From contig JABENI010000009.1 of NCBI GenBank assembly GCA_013332095.1, positions 93,651 to 157,650 of the forward strand: a stretch of 64,000 nt of DNA, read 5' to 3'. Source of the DNA: Candidatus Bathyoplasma sp. NZ. Its GTDB lineage: Bacteria; Bacillota_I; Bacilli_A; MAG-NZ. The notes under the pieces were generated by a model. It had not been told where the DNA came from, did not search any database, and saw only the letters and a program-made list of their open reading frames with translations. Positions within the stretch are counted from its first letter, which is position 1. The number at the start of each line of letters is the position of its first letter. Below, one piece after another: positions 54,609-61,949 of the stretch. A program made the position numbers and the translations under genes.

Positions 54609-54858
54609 TTAATTAACCTCCCCAAATATTATTTGTGCGAAACCCTAATATGTATTTTTTAATACTTATAAATACAAAAAGGGTACATATTATAATTAAA
54701 CCTTATTTAATTTTAATTGTCGAATTATGCAGTTCTCTACAAACTGTTTTTTCACTAAAATTTTATCACATAATCCTACTATTTTCAAGGATATTTTACA
54801 AGCATATTTTATTATTATAAAAAAAATACCGTTTTTTATTAACGATATTTTTAATTTA
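54609..54858 (-). promoter_or_regulatory. Promoter and structured leader of the respiratory operon
   Basis: On the minus strand, TTGAAA (54788-54783) and TAAAAT (54765-54760) are 17 bases apart, giving a leader of about 145 bases before rnfD. Within the leader AATATGTA/TACATATT and GTATTT/AAATAC can form alternative, mutually exclusive stems. Upstream, at 54819-54850, AAATATCGTT/AACGGTATTT followed by T-run is the terminator of the TIGR02206 copy A gene. A Rex-type site was looked for and is not convincing. Confidence 0.6.
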
Positions 54859-55644
54859 TTATTTTTCAATTGCTTTACGTTTAGTGAAAAAATATATTAA
54901 ATAAAATAATACGAAGGCAATCAATAAGAAGAAAGGTATGTAAAATGGCCATGCTGGTAGTACCCCTTTCAATTCACTTGGTAAGTCATACGTAAACATA
55001 TAGTTAAATGACCCTAACTCAAAATATCTTAAAATAGAATTTACAAAAAAGTCAAACAAGAACAATACAATCACAAAGTTGAAGGCGAATACAACTTTTT
55101 TTAAACTAATTGACCAATTAAGACGTGTCTTATAAAAATATATAGGTACTATAATTATACATAAATGTTTTATGAAAAATGTGTAAAAGCTGATAGTATT
55201 AATTCCATGACCACCATTGTTTGGAACAAGGAATGTAATTATTCCACCTAAAATACCTGTAAAAAATACTATATTAAATATTTTCTCTTTTTTGAAAATT
55301 ATTAATGCTAATGTCAAATATGTGCTTATACTACACAAATGTAACGGCAAATGAATGCCTCCGTTTAAAGTACCTTTTATTTGATCAGGGTATGGTCCCA
55401 TCATAAATGATGTTATAAATATAATACCTAAAAATATTTTTTCTCCTTTTGGCAATGCTTCAATTTTTTTGGAATACTTTAATGTCAAAAAAATACCTAT
55501 CGCTGCAATTATTATTGCGATTAAATGTGAAAATGAAAACATTGTTAAATCTAAATTATGGAACCATTCATAGAACCATGGAGTTTCTACTGTGAGAAAC
55601 TGAGAAACGGAAACCATTGGTAAATCTAAATTAGTTAAAAACAT
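54859..55644 (-). CDS. TIGR02206 family membrane protein, copy A
   Basis: This 261-residue integral membrane protein has about seven helices. It resembles the TIGR02206/YwaF family of unknown function in Bacillota: an aromatic N-terminus (W-F-Y-E-W-F-H), F-S-F-S-H-L-I-A near 36-43, P-L-H-L-C near 98-102 and the C-terminal basic end T-K-R-K-A. A -10 TATAAT (minus) lies at 55685-55680 and AGGGGGG precedes the ATG. It is transcribed leftward toward the rnf operon but is closed by its own terminator. Confidence 0.8.
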   Translation of the reverse strand: MFLTNLDLPMVSVSQFLTVETPWFYEWFHNLDLTMFSFSHLIAIIIAAIGIFLTLKYSKKIEALPKGEKIFLGIIFITSFMMGPYPDQIKGTLNGGIHLPLHLCSISTYLTLALIIFKKEKIFNIVFFTGILGGIITFLVPNNGGHGINTISFYTFFIKHLCIIIVPIYFYKTRLNWSISLKKVVFAFNFVIVLFLFDFFVNSILRYFELGSFNYMFTYDLPSELKGVLPAWPFYIPFFLLIAFVLFYLIYFFTKRKAIEK

Positions 55645-55958
55645 GTATTATACCCCCCTAGTAAATTTTAACCTTTATCATTATAACCTTATTTCATACA
55701 AAAAGAAAGATATTTTTACATAATTTTATAGTAAATTACAAATAATTCACTCCAACGATTTTCGCTTTAAAAACCCAAAACCATAAATAATTGTTAGTAA
55801 TTGAGAAAATATATTTGACTAAAAATCACTAAAATATCTTCTCTTACTACATTGCGATTGATTTAGAATAAAACATAAAAAAACAACCATTAAAAGTTGT
55901 TTTTTTAATTTCGATTCACTAGCAATTTAATTAAAAGTTACTACTTCGACTTGTTAAA
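55645..55958. other. Promoter of copy A and spacer with bidirectional terminator
   Basis: Next to copy A lie the leftward -10 (55680-55685) and ribosome-binding site. The rest is AT-rich without a gene. AAAAAACAAC and GTTGTTTTTT at 55877-55906 form a 10-bp stem with an 8-base loop. On the minus strand it follows the CRISPR relic and would end a leftward array transcript. Confidence 0.6.
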
Positions 55959-56083
55959 GATAATCGCCTTTGTTGATTTAGGGCGATCTTGTCTTTTTAA
56001 CCTCATTAGCCTCTTTATTTGTTACTTTTAGATTCTTACCAATACAGGGAAACATTTATTTAAATGCAGACTATATATTAAAA
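55959..56083. CRISPR. CRISPR relic 1: two decayed repeats and one spacer
   Basis: Two 36-base segments at 55959-55994 and 56025-56060 align to the repeat of the array at 59664-59959 with about 60-70 % identity. They are separated by exactly 30 bases and so keep the 66-base period. A third, partial spacer (56061-56083) runs straight into rnfD sequence at the duplication junction. Confidence 0.65.
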
Positions 56084-56312
56084 AAATGACTCATTACTAT
56101 CATCTTAGTTAAGTATACTCCTATAGTTGTTGTCAGTGCAATTAAAATAACTTTTACACCATAAGCTGGATGAAAATAAATTGATTGCATGACAGCTGAA
56201 TAAATCAAAACAACTAAAAGAGCGACAAATAATCTTCGCATAATTTTAGTTGTGTCGTTTTCTTTTGATTTAATAGATTTTGCTCTTCTTTTTAAAACTT
56301 CGACTGCCTTTA
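56084..56312 (-). pseudogene. rnfD 5' fragment 1 (decayed)
   Basis: This matches codons 1-76 of rnfD with scattered substitutions. The start codon is destroyed (AAAGGC in place of ATGGC) and the 3' end is cut at the junction with a CRISPR spacer. It cannot make RnfD. Confidence 0.85.
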
Positions 56313-56563
56313 ATTAACTTTCCCAAATATTATTTGTACGAAACACTAATATGTATTTTTTAATATTTATAAATACAAAAAGGGTATATATTCTTAATTA
56401 AACCTCAATTTAATTTTAATTGTCAAATTATGCAGTTATCTACAAACTGCTTTTTCACTAAAGTTTTATCACAAGATGCTACTATTTTCAAGAATATTTT
56501 AAAAGCATATTTGATTATTATATAAAAAAAAATACCGTTTTTATTAACGATATTTATGATTTA
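56313..56563 (-). other. Duplicated rnf leader/promoter and copy B terminator
   Basis: This is a copy of the region at 54609-54858. TTGAAA survives and the -10 reads TAAAAC, so the promoter may still fire into the dead rnfD fragment. The copy B terminator (ATATCGTT/AACGGTAT followed by T-run) is at about 56526-56555. No gene is seen. Confidence 0.6.
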
Positions 56564-57349
56564 TTATTTTTCAAGTGCTTTACGTTTAGTGAAAAAATAT
56601 ATTAAATAAAATAGTACGAATGCAATCAATAAAAAGAAAGGTATGTAAAACGGCCATGCTGGTAGTACCCCTTTCAATTCACTTGGTAAGTCATGCGTAA
56701 ACATATAGTTAAATGACCCTAACTCAAAATATCTCAAAATAGAATTTACAAAAAAGTCAAACAAGAACAATACAACTATAAAACTGAATGCGAAGACAAC
56801 TTTTTTTAAACTAATTGCCCAATTAAGACGTGTCTTATAAAAATATATAGGTACTATAATTATACATAAATGTCCGAAGAAAAATGTGTAAAAATTGATA
56901 TTATTAATTCCATGACCACCATTGTTTGGAACCATGAATGTAATTATTCCACCTAAAATACCTGTAAAAAATACTATATTAAAGATCTTCTCTTTTTTGA
57001 AAATTATTAATGCTAATGTCAAATATGTGCTTATAGTACATAAATGTAACGGCAAAGGAATGCCTCCGTTTAAAGTACCTTTTATTTGATCAAGGTATGG
57101 TCCCGTTATAAATGATACTATAAATATAATACCTAAAAATATTTTTTCTCCTTTTGGCAATGCTTCAATTTTTTTGGAATACTTTAATGTCAAAAAAATA
57201 CCTATCGCTGCAATTATTATTGCGATTAAATGTGAAAATGAAAACATTGTTAAATCTAAATTATGGAACCATTCATAGAACCATGGAGTTTCTACTGTGA
57301 GAAACTGAGAAACGGAAACCATTGGTAAATCTAAATTAGTTAAAAACAT
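56564..57349 (-). CDS. TIGR02206 family membrane protein, copy B
   Basis: This 261-residue copy differs from copy A at about 20 positions by eye, mostly conservative and concentrated in residues 78-165 (for example I-T-G-P-Y-L-D-Q for M-M-G-P-Y-P-D-Q, F-F-G-H-L for F-I-K-H-L). The 5' third and the upstream region are nearly identical to copy A, pointing to recent duplication or gene conversion. A -10 is at 57385-57390 (minus). Confidence 0.8.
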   Translation of the reverse strand: MFLTNLDLPMVSVSQFLTVETPWFYEWFHNLDLTMFSFSHLIAIIIAAIGIFLTLKYSKKIEALPKGEKIFLGIIFIVSFITGPYLDQIKGTLNGGIPLPLHLCTISTYLTLALIIFKKEKIFNIVFFTGILGGIITFMVPNNGGHGINNINFYTFFFGHLCIIIVPIYFYKTRLNWAISLKKVVFAFSFIVVLFLFDFFVNSILRYFELGSFNYMFTHDLPSELKGVLPAWPFYIPFFLLIAFVLFYLIYFFTKRKALEK

Positions 57350-57502
57350 GTATTATACCCCCCTAGTAAATTTTAACCTTTATCATTATAACCTTATTTC
57401 ATATAAAAAAAAAGATATTTTTACATAATTTTATAGTAAATTACAAACAATTCCCTCCAACGATTTTCGCTTTAAAAACCTAAAATTATAAATAATTTCA
57501 TA
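57350..57502. other. Copy B promoter and deletion junction
   Basis: The promoter and ribosome-binding site of copy B are followed by spacer sequence that matches 55690-55795 and then, near 57498-57505, jumps directly into the interior of copy C. The CRISPR relic, rnfD fragment, leader and two thirds of copy C are deleted here. Confidence 0.6.
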
Positions 57503-57741
57503 AATAATATTATAAATATAATACCTAAAAATATTTTTTCTCCTTTTGGTAATGTTTCAATTTTTTTGGAATACTTTAATGTCAAAAAAATACCTATTGC
57601 TGCAATTATTATTGCGATTAAATGTGAAAATGAAAACATTGTTAAATCTAAATTATGGAACCATTCATAGAACCATGGAGTTTCTACTGTGAGAAACTGA
57701 GAAACGGAAACCATTGGTAAATCTAAATTAGTTAAAAACAT
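57503..57741 (-). pseudogene. TIGR02206 copy C, truncated
   Basis: The first 77 or so codons match copies A and B almost exactly, with an intact AGGGGGG site and promoter. After K-I-F-L-G-I-I-F-I the sequence runs into spacer DNA and stops about a dozen codons on (57472). It could give an 89-residue peptide with two membrane helices, but the protein core is gone. Confidence 0.8.
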
Positions 57742-58056
57742 GTATTATACCCCCCTAGTAAATTTTAACCGTTATCATTATAACCTTATTTCATACAAAA
57801 AGAAAGATATTTTTACATAATTTTATAGTAAATTACAAATAATTACCTCCAGCGATTTTCGCTTTAAAAACTTAAAATCATAAATAATTGTTAATAATTA
57901 GGAAAATATATTTGATTAAAAATCACCAAAATATCTTCTCCTATTATATTGCGATTGATTTAGAATAAAACATTTAAAAAACAACCATTAAAAGTTGTTT
58001 TTTTCATTTCTATTCACTAGCAATTTAATTAAAAGTTACTACTTCGACTTGTTAAA
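57742..58056. other. Copy C promoter and spacer with terminator hairpin
   Basis: This matches 55645-55958. It holds the -10 of copy C (near 57777-57782) and the AAAAAACAAC/GTTGTTTTTT hairpin at about 57978-58005. No gene. Confidence 0.55.
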
Positions 58057-58180
58057 GATAATCGCCTTTGTTGATTTAGGGCAATCTTGTCTTTTTAACC
58101 TCATTAGCCTCTTTATTTGTTACTTTTAGATCCTTACCAATACAGGGAACTATTTATTTAAATGCAGACTATACATTAAA
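58057..58180. CRISPR. CRISPR relic 2: two decayed repeats and one spacer
   Basis: Repeat-like segments at 58057-58092 (22 of 36 bases match the consensus) and 58123-58158 (25 of 36) are separated by a 30-base spacer, the exact period of the live array. The spacer is almost the same as in relic 1, as expected for duplicated DNA. It ends in a cut spacer fused to rnfD. Confidence 0.7.
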
Positions 58181-58409
58181 AAAATGACTCATTACTATCA
58201 TCTTCGGTTAAGTATGCTCCTATAATTGTTGTCAATGCAATTAAAATAACTTTTACACCATAAACTGGACGAAAATAAATTGATTGCACAACAGCTGAAT
58301 AAATCAAAACGACTAAAAGAGCGACAAATAATTTTCGCATAATTTTTGTTGTGTCGTTTTCTTTTGATTTAATAGATTTTGCTCTTCTTTTTAAAACTTT
58401 GAGTGCCAT
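58176..58409 (-). pseudogene. rnfD 5' fragment 2, open for 77 codons
   Basis: The start codon, GAGG ribosome-binding site and promoter are kept, and the first 68 codons read as in rnfD with a handful of changes. A one-base insertion after A-Y-L-T-E shifts the frame to a stop nine codons later. It could be translated as a two-helix peptide from the RnfD N-terminus. Confidence 0.82.
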
Positions 58410-58615
58410 TTAATTAACCTCCTAAAATATTATTTGTGCGAAACACTAATATGTATTTTTTTATATTTACAAATATAAAAAGGGTACATATTATTAATTA
58501 AATCTTATTTAATTTTAATTGTCGAATGATGCTACTATTTTCAAGAATATTTTAAAAGCATATTTGATTATTGTATAAAAAAAATACCGTTTTTATTAAC
58601 GATATTTTTGATTTA
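58410..58615 (-). other. Duplicated, shortened rnf leader and copy D terminator
   Basis: This matches the rnf leader but lacks about 40 bases, including the -10/-35 spacing of the original (TCGAATGATGCTACTATTTTC joins parts normally separated). The terminator of copy D is at about 58578-58608. Confidence 0.55.
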
Positions 58616-59395
58616 TTATTTTTCAATTGCTTTACGTTTAGTGAAAAAATATATTAAATAAAATAGTACGAATGCAATCAATAAAAAGAAAGGTATGTAA
58701 AACGGCCATGCTGGTAGTACCCCTTCCAATTCATGCGGTAATGCATGCGTATACATATAGTTAAATGACCCTAGATCAAAATATCTTAAAACAGAATTTA
58801 TAAAAAAGTCAAACAAGAACAATACAACTATAAAACTGAATGCGAAGACAACTTTTTTTAAACTAATTGCCCAATTAAGACGTGTCTTATAAAAATATAT
58901 AGGTACTATCAGTATAGATAAATGTCCGATTAAAAATGTGTAAAAGGCGATACTATTAATTCCACCACTACCATCTGGAACAATAAATGTAACTATTGCA
59001 CCTAAAATACCTGTAAAATATACTATATCAAATAGCTTCTCTTTTTTGAAGATTATTAATGCTAATGTAAAATATAAGGTTAGAGTACATAAATGTAACG
59101 GAAAATGAAGGTTTCCGTTTAAATTACCTTTTATTTCAAAGTATGGTCCCACCACTAATAATGCTATAAATATAATACCTAAAAATATTTTTTCTCCTTT
59201 TGGTGATGCGGCAATTTTTTTGGAATACTTTAATGTCAAGAAAACCCCTAACGCTGCAATTATCACTGCGATTAAATGTGAAAATGAAAATATTTTTAAA
59301 TCTAAATCATGGAACCATTCATATAACCATGTAGTTTCTACTGTGAGAAACTGAGAAACTGAAACCGTTGGTAAATCTAAATTAGTTAAAAACAT
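58616..59395 (-). CDS. TIGR02206 family membrane protein, copy D
   Basis: This 260-residue copy is the most divergent intact one (W-L-Y-E-W-F-H-D-L-D-L-K-I-F near 24-37, P-D-G-S-G-G near 141-146 where A and B have P-N-N-G-G-H-G). It lies next to the live CRISPR array and is probably closest to the original locus. The ATG at 59395 follows GAAGGGGG; an upstream in-frame ATG at 59446 lies near the extended -10 TGTTATAAT (59437-59429, minus) and is rejected. Confidence 0.82.
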   Translation of the reverse strand: MFLTNLDLPTVSVSQFLTVETTWLYEWFHDLDLKIFSFSHLIAVIIAALGVFLTLKYSKKIAASPKGEKIFLGIIFIALLVVGPYFEIKGNLNGNLHFPLHLCTLTLYFTLALIIFKKEKLFDIVYFTGILGAIVTFIVPDGSGGINSIAFYTFLIGHLSILIVPIYFYKTRLNWAISLKKVVFAFSFIVVLFLFDFFINSVLRYFDLGSFNYMYTHALPHELEGVLPAWPFYIPFFLLIAFVLFYLIYFFTKRKAIEK

Positions 59396-59446
59396 GCTTA
59401 TACCCCCTTCGTAATTTTTACCAATGTCATTATAACATTTTTTCAT

Positions 59447-59663
59447 ACAAAAAGAAAGATATTTTCACATAATTTCATAGTAAATTACAAATAATTTGCT
59501 CCAATGATTTTCGCTTTAAAAACAAAAAACACTAAAGTATCCTCTCTGATTATACGGAGAATAATTTAGAATAAAACATTTAAAAAACAACCATTAAAGG
59601 TTGTTTTTTCATTTCTATTAACTCGTAATTTAATTAATGTTTTTACTACTTCTACTTGTTAAG
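59447..59663. terminator. Spacer between copy D and the CRISPR array, with terminator hairpin
   Basis: AAAAAACAACC and GGTTGTTTTTT at about 59582-59608 form an 11-bp stem. It lies just beyond the most decayed repeat. For a leftward array transcript it would be the 3' terminator. The remainder holds no gene. Confidence 0.55.
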
Positions 59664-59959
59664 GATAATCGCCTTTACTGATTTAGGGATTTTTTCCCTA
59701 AAAATATAAAATGCAACTGTACGATTGTGTTTTAGACCCTTACTAATTTAGGGTATTGTCTTCTTTTGTTACGTGTAGCCAGTGTTTTTTAGTTTTAGAC
59801 CTTTACTAATTTAGGGTACTCTTGCCCAGTTAATAACACATTTAATGATGACCAATAGTTTTAGACCCTTACTAATTTAGGGTACTCTTGCCCTAGTGTA
59901 TTCAAGCAAAATAGTCTTTTATAGTTTTAGACCCTTACTAATTTAGGGTACTCTTGCCC
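59664..59959 (-). CRISPR. CRISPR array, five repeats, type VI-A-like (no cas genes in window)
   Basis: Repeats of 36 bases start at 59664 (decayed), 59729 (3' end altered), 59792 (one change), 59858 and 59924 (the last two identical). Spacers are 29, 27, 30 and 30 bases and unrelated. On the plus strand the repeat begins GTTTTAGACCCTTACT and ends GTACTCTTGCCC. Read on the minus strand it has ACCCT and AGGGT (5-bp stem, 9-base loop) directly before the 3' end CTAAAAC, the layout of Cas13a (type VI-A) repeats. Decay is at the left and identical repeats are at the right, with a terminator to the left, all consistent with a leader near lepA and leftward transcription. A type II repeat read on the plus strand is the alternative. 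Confidence 0.8.
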
Positions 59960-60056
59960 CTCTAGTTTTCTCCTAGAGAGTGCTTTCTTATTTTGAGTAT
60001 AACACAATAAATCTAATAGTATAAATTTTTTTTTTTGATAAATAGGCTAATTACTT
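59960..60056 (-). promoter_or_regulatory. Putative CRISPR leader between lepA and the array
   Basis: This is an AT-rich stretch between the lepA stop and the first intact repeat. It contains a CTCTAG/CTAGAG hairpin (59960-59978) next to the repeat and a TATACT element on the minus strand near 59997-60002 that could be the array -10. The placement as leader is inferred from the repeat decay gradient. Confidence 0.4.
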
Positions 60057-61880
60057 TTAATCTTCACTAACATTTAAAATAGCCATAAACGCTTCTTGTG
60101 GAACTTCTACACTTCCTACTGATTTCATACGTTTTTTACCTTTTTTTTGTTTTTCTAAAAGTTTTTTCTTTCTTGTAATATCTCCACCATAACATTTTGC
60201 TAATACATTTTTACGCATTGCTTTAATGTTTGTTCTTGAAATTATTTTATTTCCTAAAGCAGCTTGAATTGGCACTTCAAACATTTGTCTAGGAATCACC
60301 TCTTTTAATTTTACAGTTATTTGATTACCGCGATGATATGCAAAATCTTTATGGACAATCACGCTTAGAGCATCTACTATTTCTCCGTTTAATAAAATAT
60401 CCATTTTAACTAAATTTGATTCACGATAGCCAATCAACTCATAATCAAATGAAGCGTAACCTTTACTAGAAGATTTTAATTTATCGAAAAAGTCATAAAC
60501 TATTTCATTTAGCGGCATCTCATAAATTATACTAACTCTCTGTTTATCAACATATGTCATATCAACATACGTACCGCGTTTTCTTTGGCAAAGTTCCATA
60601 ACAACACCAACATAATCGTTAGGAGTCATCACAGTTGTCTTAACCATCGGTTCTTCTATCGACTGAATTGTTTCTTGTTTTGGCATTTGTGATGGATTCT
60701 CTATTTCTAAGACATTACCTTTAGTATCATGTACACGGTAAATTACACTAGGTGCAGTAGCAATTATATTAATATCGAATTCTCTTTCAATTCTTTCTTG
60801 AATAATCTCCATATGTAACATTCCTAAAAACCCAGTTCTAAATCCGAATCCTAGTGCTTGGGAAGTTTCAGGTTCAAAAATTAAAGCAGCATCGTTTAAC
60901 TTTAATTTTTCTAACGCTTCCTTTAAATCATCATAATCTGAGGCATCTATTGGAAACAATCCACAAAAGACCATTGGTTTCATTTCACGGTATCCACCTA
61001 GAGATTCTGTTGCTGGATTTTTTTTAGAAGTAATAGTATCTCCAACTCTGACATCTTTAATCAATTTAATCGAGGCAGTTAAAAAACCTACATCTCCAGG
61101 TAATAAAACATCTCTTTTTTCTTCTTTTGGTGTATGTACTCCAACTTCAATAACTTCAAACTCAGCATCTGTAGCCATCATCTTAATTTTATCGCCTTTT
61201 TTTATGCTACCATTTACGACTCTAATCAAAGGGATAATTCCACGGTACTGGTCGAAAAAAGAATCAAAAATTAAAGCTTGTAAAGGTTCATCTACTTCTC
61301 CTTCAGGTGGCTCAAAAAACTCAATTATTTGTTCTAAAACGTCTACTATGTTCAATCCCTCTTTTGCACTGATTAAAGGAATATTATCAGTTGGTAATCC
61401 AATTATCTCTTCTATCTCTTGTTTAACTTTATCAGGATCAGCTCCTGGTAAATCAATCTTATTTATAACCGGTAAAATTTCTAAATTATTATCAATTGCT
61501 AAGTATACGTTTGCTATAGTTTGTGCTTCGATTCCTTGGGCGGCATCAACAACTAGTATTGCACCTTCACAAGCAGCTAAACTTCTAGATACTTCATAAG
61601 CAAAATCTACATGTCCTGGAGTATCAATTAAATGAAAAATATATTCTTCTCCACTCAAAGATTTATAATTAAGTTCTACTGCGTTTAACTTAATCGTTAT
61701 TCCTCTTTCTCTTTCTAAGTCCATTGAATCCAACAATTGATTTTGCATTTCTCTTGCTGTTACAGCCCCTGTTAATTCTAATATTCGGTCTGCTAAAGTA
61801 CTTTTTCCATGATCAATGTGAGCAATAATAGAAAAATTCCTAACTTTTTTTTGTCTGTTTTTTATATCATTTCTATTCAA
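60057..61880 (-). CDS. lepA: Elongation factor 4 (LepA)
   Basis: This ribosome-binding GTPase back-translocates or remodels stalled ribosomes. The 607-residue form has G1 A-H-I-D-H-G-K-S-T near 20-28, the D-T-P-G-H-V-D segment near 85-91, N-K-I-D near 139-142, EF-G-like domains II, III and V, and the LepA-specific C-terminus ([21 protein letters not shown]). A TTG start at 61880 behind GGGTGAT is the best fit; the frame is open 36 bases further upstream. No clear terminator follows before the CRISPR array. Confidence 0.95.
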   Translation of the reverse strand: MNRNDIKNRQKKVRNFSIIAHIDHGKSTLADRILELTGAVTAREMQNQLLDSMDLERERGITIKLNAVELNYKSLSGEEYIFHLIDTPGHVDFAYEVSRSLAACEGAILVVDAAQGIEAQTIANVYLAIDNNLEILPVINKIDLPGADPDKVKQEIEEIIGLPTDNIPLISAKEGLNIVDVLEQIIEFFEPPEGEVDEPLQALIFDSFFDQYRGIIPLIRVVNGSIKKGDKIKMMATDAEFEVIEVGVHTPKEEKRDVLLPGDVGFLTASIKLIKDVRVGDTITSKKNPATESLGGYREMKPMVFCGLFPIDASDYDDLKEALEKLKLNDAALIFEPETSQALGFGFRTGFLGMLHMEIIQERIEREFDINIIATAPSVIYRVHDTKGNVLEIENPSQMPKQETIQSIEEPMVKTTVMTPNDYVGVVMELCQRKRGTYVDMTYVDKQRVSIIYEMPLNEIVYDFFDKLKSSSKGYASFDYELIGYRESNLVKMDILLNGEIVDALSVIVHKDFAYHRGNQITVKLKEVIPRQMFEVPIQAALGNKIISRTNIKAMRKNVLAKCYGGDITRKKKLLEKQKKGKKRMKSVGSVEVPQEAFMAILNVSED

Positions 61881-61949
61881 ATAAATCACCCGTTTTCTAA
61901 AATATATTTTAAGCAAAATAACTTAATTAAACAAGATTTTATCAGTTTA

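Larger units (their letters stand above)
54380..59663. repeat. Second tandem segmental array: TIGR02206 units with rnfD and CRISPR pieces
   Basis: Each unit, left to right, holds the 5' 230 bases of rnfD (minus), the rnf leader and promoter, a terminator, a TIGR02206 gene (minus), a hairpin terminator and two CRISPR repeats with one spacer. The unit then joins the next rnfD piece within a second spacer. Unit starts are at about 54380, 56084 and 58181; a fourth unit between copies B and C has been mostly deleted. The functional rnfD continues leftward only in the first unit. Confidence 0.85.

Noticed and set aside
54650..54780. Rex-type redox operator in the rnf leader
   Set aside because: TTATGTGATAAAATTTTAGTG matches only part of the TTGTGAA-N4-TTCACAA pattern and lacks the second half-site.
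57472..57741. TIGR02206 copy C as a functional 89-residue gene
   Set aside because: Two thirds of the family fold is missing and the end is spacer DNA read in frame by chance.
59664..59959. Simple minisatellite instead of a CRISPR array
   Set aside because: The spacers are unrelated to each other while the 36-base repeats are nearly constant with a 66-base period.
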